This document shows, piece by piece, positions 60,125 through 64,000 of a stretch of 64,000 nucleotides of DNA. The stretch is taken from contig JADLDI010000052.1 in assembly GCA_020846745.1 (NCBI GenBank), positions 42,882 to 106,881 on the forward strand, read 5' to 3'. Position numbers and translations under genes: made by a program. The DNA comes from Bryobacterales bacterium. Its GTDB lineage: Bacteria > Acidobacteriota > Terriglobia > Bryobacterales > Bryobacteraceae. Positions within the stretch are counted from its first letter, which is position 1; every line of letters starts with the position of its first letter. The notes beneath the pieces were generated by a model that was not told the DNA's origin, made no database searches, and was given only the letters and a program-made list of their open reading frames with translations.

Positions 60125-61461
60125 AGCAGGCTCCTTAGCACCTGGTCCCACGGTGCGCGATACGGCCGTTCCAGCATGGCGCCGGCTTCCTTGTCCCCTA
60201 CAATCTCCTCTTTCGCCGCGTCCCACCGGATCTTCCGCCCCGTCCGCAGCGAGATGTTCGCCAGGTGGCAAGCCGTCGCCACCTCGTGCCCGCCCTCGAC
60301 ATCCGCAATCGGCCGCTGCCGCGACTTCACCGAGTCGACGAAGTTCCTGACATGCAAGTCGAACTGCTCGTCCGACGAACCCGGTTCCTTCATCGCCTGC
60401 GTCCACGGCTCCGGCTTGAACTCGGCCGCCTTCGGGCCACCCCCCGGGTGCCCTTTAAACCGCGGAATCGCGTTGTTGGGATCAGCCTTCATGTCCGGAA
60501 ATACCTCAAACCCCGAGCGCCCAATCAGCAGGCTCCCCTTCGTTCCGAAAAACTCCAATCCTGACCCGTCCCGCCGCCCGATCGACACCTCGCGCGACGA
60601 GTAGATCGCCGTGAATTTCGGATAGTCGTACAGCGAGTCCTGCACATCCGGCGTTTCGCCTATGTCATGCAACGCGACCCGGCCGCCCGACGACGAAACC
60701 GCCGTCGGCCCTTTCACCCCCATGTACCACTGCATGATGTCGATATGGTGCGCCCCCAGATTCGTCATCTGGCCGCCCGAGTAGTCCCAGAACCACCGGA
60801 AATGATAAATCCCGCGCTGCTTGTTGTACGGCCGCTTCGGCGCCGGACCGAGCCACATGTCATAGTCGAAATCGTTCGGCGCCGTCGAGTCCGCCGGCGA
60901 TCCGAACCCCGGCAGAATATTGCGCCAAGCCGTCATCCGGACACTCACGATCTGGCCTATATGCCCTGCCTGGATCAACTGCCGCGCGTGCTGATAGTGC
61001 TTGCCGCTGCGCTGCTGTGTGCCCACCTGGACCACACGGTTGTGCTTCCGCGCCACCTTCACCATCCAGCGCCCCTCGCGCACGAATAGCGTCATGGGCT
61101 TTTCGACGTAAACGTCTTTGCCCGCGGCACAGGCCATCATCGTCATCAGCGCATGCCAGTGGTCCGGTGTCGACACCACCACGGCTTCGACATCCTTGTC
61201 CTCCAGCATCTTACGGAAATCGCGGTACGGCTTCGTTCGGTTCCCCCCGCAAGCCGCAACGCCCTGCTCCAGGCGTGGCTGATACGTTTCAGACAACGCA
61301 ACCATATCGACATCCTTCTGGTTGCGGAAATCGAAGACATGCTGCGCGCCGATCAACCCGTAGCCGATAAAGCCAACCCCAACGCGATCGTTCGCGCCGA
61401 GGACACGTGAGTACGAGGAAGCGGCCGCTGCCGTAAGGAAGGTCCGACGAGTGTGGCGCAT
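60121..61461 (-). CDS. Tat-exported Gfo/Idh/MocA family oxidoreductase
   Basis: 446 residues from ATG 61461 (61473 is an alternative). The Tat signal is MRHTRRTFLTAAAASSYSRVLGA. GVGFIGYGLIGAQHVFDF is the NAD(P)-binding loop, and VEKPMTLFVREGRWMVKVARKHNRVVQVGTQQRSG holds the EKP motif with the catalytic-side lysine. FWDYSGGQMTNLGAHHIDIMQWYMG provides the late His. It oxidises or reduces a sugar hydroxyl, working with the coupled isomerase. Such exported members carry a bound cofactor. The short spacer to the divergent 61612 gene holds their promoters. Confidence 0.93.
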   Translation of the reverse strand: MRHTRRTFLTAAAASSYSRVLGANDRVGVGFIGYGLIGAQHVFDFRNQKDVDMVALSETYQPRLEQGVAACGGNRTKPYRDFRKMLEDKDVEAVVVSTPDHWHALMTMMACAAGKDVYVEKPMTLFVREGRWMVKVARKHNRVVQVGTQQRSGKHYQHARQLIQAGHIGQIVSVRMTAWRNILPGFGSPADSTAPNDFDYDMWLGPAPKRPYNKQRGIYHFRWFWDYSGGQMTNLGAHHIDIMQWYMGVKGPTAVSSSGGRVALHDIGETPDVQDSLYDYPKFTAIYSSREVSIGRRDGSGLEFFGTKGSLLIGRSGFEVFPDMKADPNNAIPRFKGHPGGGPKAAEFKPEPWTQAMKEPGSSDEQFDLHVRNFVDSVKSRQRPIADVEGGHEVATACHLANISLRTGRKIRWDAAKEEIVGDKEAGAMLERPYRAPWDQVLRSLL

Positions 61462-61611
61462 CGTTCTGGGCATCTTAGCAATTCGCTTATCTCTTCGCCC
61501 AACTCCGCGCCGATCGCCACATACGGATGTACATCTCCGTACGAACCGAAAGTAGTCGATAAGAAACGCGCCAAATCTCAGAGTAACCATGTGTTACGCG
61601 CAGTAGAATGA

Positions 61612-63213
61612 ATGAAAGCGTCACTCGTTTTAAACCAGTTCTTCGAAAGAATGCCAGCTACCCGCGACATCGTTTCCAAATCCTCCAGGCTCCGGTCGTG
61701 GGCGCCGCTACTGCTGGTCTGTGCCGCTATTGCAACCAGTTATTCCCAGTGGGCAATCAACGGATTTGGCGCCTTTCTTGTTGAGGACTCGGGCCTCTTT
61801 CTTCATACCGGCCAGCGCATGCTGGCGGGCGACCGGCTGTATGTGGATATCTGGGACAATAAACCCCCGATTGTCTATTATGCGAATGCCCTGGGCCTGT
61901 GGCTTACCCGTGGTTCGCCCGCCGGTCCGCTCCTTATTTGCCTCGTAATGGTATGGATCACGGTGGCTGTCCTCTGGAAGTCTTTGCGCGAGCAGAGTGC
62001 ATGGAGCCTTACCGCAGTCCCTCTCATGTTGTTTCACCTCGCCACTCTGCGGTTGTACCTGCATCCAAACTTCACCGAGACATTTGCCATGCCGCTCCAA
62101 GCCATCGGCGTAGCGCTTCTTCTCTTTGAATTACGAACGGGCGCCCCCGGCAGAACCGCTTTCTGGCAAGGCATCGTGGCTGCGCTCTTGGCCTGCACAC
62201 GGCCCAACAACATCGGTATCGCCGTAATCTACGGTCTCTGGGTGGTGATCTCATGCCGCCGTACCCCCACCACCGTCATCGGTGCCGCCTTCCGGTCTCT
62301 AGCAGGTATCGCAGTCGCGCTGATCGTCGTGTTCATCCCATTGTTCATTCAGAACACGTGGCGCGAGGGCGTGCAAGCCGCCATTTTTTCCGCCGGCGCC
62401 TACGCTGCCGAAAACGGTAACATCAGCCGCATCGTCACCGGCATCCTGGGATTCTACCGGCTCAGCAGCACCGCCCTGTTGACCGCCGCCGCCGCCGCCG
62501 TCTTCGCCGCCATCGCTCTCCGCCGGAAACTCGACCCCAACACGCGCTCCTCCCTTCTGCTCCTCGTTGCATGGTGGGCGATCGAAATCGTCCTCTCCTC
62601 TCTGTCTGGATACCGCTGGCATCATTACTACCTGACCTGGCTGGTCCCGATGACCGCACTGCTGATCATCGTCGCCAACACCTTCGCGCCCAGCCTCCAC
62701 ACCAATCTGCGCACAGCAGTGGCTTCGGCTTTCGGCGCGCTCCTCGTTTTAGTAGTGATCGGCGCTGGCTTTGAGACCCTGCGCCTGTCCGCCAATCCCG
62801 CCCCAACGTCAAAACGGGCGGTTGCCCTCGTCCGCAAGCACCTTCGCGACGGCGATACCTTTGTGAGTTGGGCCACCGGCAGCCACGACATCTGGTTCCG
62901 CCTCAACCTCAAACCAGGCGTCAGCATATTTCATGAGGCGGCTTATACCAATCGCGACATCTACCGCACGCTGGCAGTCCGCTTTCTCGACGACTTCGAA
63001 CGAAACCTCCCGCGAGTCGTCCTCGAAACACATTCCATCATTCCCTTGCTCGCCGAACCCGACCCAAACGAACGCTTCAATCAGGCCTTCGAACCCTCCT
63101 ACTTCTTGGGCTGGGACACGCCCGATCTAACCGCTCGCAAACAAGCCCTAGCCCGCAAATATCACCCCGTAGACCGCGACCGCAACTTCATCCTTTTCAT
63201 CAGGAACGACTAA
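61612..63213 (+). CDS. GT39-like membrane glycosyltransferase
   Basis: 533 residues with about nine hydrophobic helices and a soluble C-terminal segment of 120 residues. The segment FLHTGQRMLAGDRLYVDIWDNKPPIVYYANAL after the first helix is the acidic periplasmic loop typical of GT-C enzymes (DxWDxKPP). LHPNFTETFAMPLQAI and SGYRWHHYYLTWLVP follow. Such enzymes use polyprenyl-phosphate sugars to modify surface glycans or proteins. It stands alone. A GC-rich hairpin lies 43 bases after the stop. Confidence 0.75.
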   Translation: MKASLVLNQFFERMPATRDIVSKSSRLRSWAPLLLVCAAIATSYSQWAINGFGAFLVEDSGLFLHTGQRMLAGDRLYVDIWDNKPPIVYYANALGLWLTRGSPAGPLLICLVMVWITVAVLWKSLREQSAWSLTAVPLMLFHLATLRLYLHPNFTETFAMPLQAIGVALLLFELRTGAPGRTAFWQGIVAALLACTRPNNIGIAVIYGLWVVISCRRTPTTVIGAAFRSLAGIAVALIVVFIPLFIQNTWREGVQAAIFSAGAYAAENGNISRIVTGILGFYRLSSTALLTAAAAAVFAAIALRRKLDPNTRSSLLLLVAWWAIEIVLSSLSGYRWHHYYLTWLVPMTALLIIVANTFAPSLHTNLRTAVASAFGALLVLVVIGAGFETLRLSANPAPTSKRAVALVRKHLRDGDTFVSWATGSHDIWFRLNLKPGVSIFHEAAYTNRDIYRTLAVRFLDDFERNLPRVVLETHSIIPLLAEPDPNERFNQAFEPSYFLGWDTPDLTARKQALARKYHPVDRDRNFILFIRND

Positions 63214-63244
63214 CTATGCTTTTGACTGCAAACACGCACGATCC

Positions 63245-63630
63245 GCGTAAACCGAACCGCGGCGCGTAAGCCCGCGGTCCATCATACGCGGATACACCAC
63301 CACCATCGCTTCCAACCGCTGCTTCCCACTCGGGAGCGTCAGCGACCCGGCCGGCGCACCCAACCGCCCGAAGCACAATCTTGATTGACGTTTCATGTCG
63401 TCAGTGGAGTCGCAAATTGGGTTCGTTCCGCACGGATTCTTCGAGGGCAGTCTGGTAGCCGATTTTGGCGTACTGGCTGATGAGGAAGTTGACGGAGATA
63501 TCGAGGTTGGCAGCGTCGTCGCGGATTTCGGCGGCTACGGACGGGGAAGTGGGTGAGGATGTCGTCGCATGGCGCGGCGCTTTCTTGGGGACCGAAAACA
63601 AAAGGACCACGCACCGCGGTTCGGTTACGC
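63245..63630. repeat. inverted repeat flanking the 3' end of the right-edge gene
   Basis: 63245-63262 and 63614-63630 are inverted copies of an 18-base sequence (CCGCGGTTCGGTTTACGC), differing by one missing T. The second copy lies in the 173-base insertion of the repeat-family gene. It may be a mobile repeat (REP- or MITE-like) remnant. Confidence 0.5.
63256..63278 (+). other. GC-rich hairpin after the GT39-like gene
   Basis: Arms ACCGCGG/CCGCGGT with a 9-base loop. There is no T-run. The neighbouring 18 bases 63245-63262 recur inverted at 63614-63630. Confidence 0.45.
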
Positions 63631-64000
63631 CATTGGGTGCTTGTTTGTGATAACTTACACAGCCCCGAATGCACCCTCGGATCGCCCGCAGGGGATTCTT
63701 CTCAGGCCCTTGCGGTCGCGGCTCCGTTTCGGGGGAGGTGCTAGGTGGGGGAGTTCGTTTCGCAAAGCGTTGAATTTTAAGGGCATCGGCGAGGGGGAGC
63801 GACGGACGGGGCGCTTCAGGATGGGCTTCTATCAGCCGACAGATGCGGTTCGTTTGGGAATCTTTGAGTTGTTTGTAGGCGCGGTTGAACGAACCTTCGA
63901 AGCGGATGTAGTAGCGGGAGTAGAGTTCGGCTTCTTTTTGGGTGGCGGGGTGGGTGATGGGGTCGCGGCCATCGGAGCGGTCGTAGAGTTCGTTTTGGAA
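63401..64000 (-). pseudogene. repeat-family hypothetical gene (copy 2), partial and disrupted, runs off the right edge
   Basis: A minus-strand frame enters at the right edge and stays open to TGA at 63401. It begins FQNELYDRSDGRDPITHPATQ, continues EAELYSRYYIRFEGSFNRAYKQL, then FAKRTPPPS, and ends SQYAKIGYQTALEESVRNEPNLRL. Copy 1 at 8806-9004 reads FAKRTPPPSDDILTHFPPSVAAE without a break. Here a 173-base insertion separates FAKRTPPPS from that point, and a 2-base deletion puts DDILTHFP out of frame. The net change is 171 bases, so the frame reopens with about 70 foreign-looking residues. The gene is probably altered or dead. The family function is unknown. Confidence 0.6.

Noticed and set aside
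63214..63396. 60-codon minus-strand frame after the GT39-like gene
   Set aside because: It crosses a GC-rich hairpin, lacks a ribosome binding site and shows no motif.
1..64000. tRNA, rRNA, CRISPR array, replication origin, integrase or transposase
   Set aside because: None was seen on either strand; the repeat-family fragments do not encode a recognisable transposase.

Overview
The window looks like the chromosome of an acidobacterium of the Solibacter/Bryobacter type. This is inferred from gene content, not from a marker gene: an SBBP-type secreted protein, many small Tat-exported proteins, a secreted sulfatase, SMP-30-like propellers, a PEP-CTERM protein and an isomerase / Gfo-Idh-MocA pair. 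No rRNA, tRNA, CRISPR array or intact transposon was found. GC is high and genes are packed, with many 4-base ATGA/GTGA stop-start overlaps.

Layout. 1-3426 (minus): a Fes-type esterase, an ABC ATPase and an SBBP-type protein that runs off the left edge. 3763-8710 (minus): a large secreted TIM-barrel-like protein, thiol peroxidase and a YyaL-type thioredoxin-fold protein. 8806-9004: a decayed tail of a repeated gene family whose second copy lies at the right edge. 9062-12738 (minus): a SLATT-like membrane protein and two membrane glycosyltransferases. 12807-24654: mostly plus-strand metabolic genes (aldo/keto reductase, propeller proteins, quinol-type NO reductase with a CRP/FNR-like site upstream, DegT aminotransferase, NUDIX hydrolase, bicupin, sulfatase), a DinB pseudogene, and a minus-strand Mpa/ARC-like AAA ATPase.

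24599-42129 (minus) is a compact exopolysaccharide locus of 13 genes: TPR protein, O-antigen ligase, FecR/Ig-like protein, Wzc-type kinase, Wzx flippase, Wzy polymerase, four glycosyltransferases, asparagine-synthase-like amidotransferase, WecA-type initiating transferase and a nucleotide-sugar epimerase. An outer-membrane-like protein and a PEP-CTERM protein lie just upstream. This matches the exosortase/EPS association known from other bacteria, but no exosortase is in the window.

43834-45686 (plus) is the RNA-repair pair archease-RtcB. 45688-49475 (minus) holds a 985-residue putative glycosidase and a GT2. 49713-52986 (minus) is a five-gene 2-oxoacid:ferredoxin oxidoreductase operon ending in a small HdrA-N-terminus-like iron-sulfur protein and a clear terminator. 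53062-56880 holds DUF763, two small secreted/membrane proteins, VapBC, and a TacA-TacT-like module set between an intact yihY gene and a rearranged copy of the yihY tail. The window ends with YihY, an AI-2E family transporter, an isomerase / Gfo-Idh-MocA pair, a GT39-like protein and the partial repeat-family gene.

Assignments come from reading motifs by eye; no database search was run.
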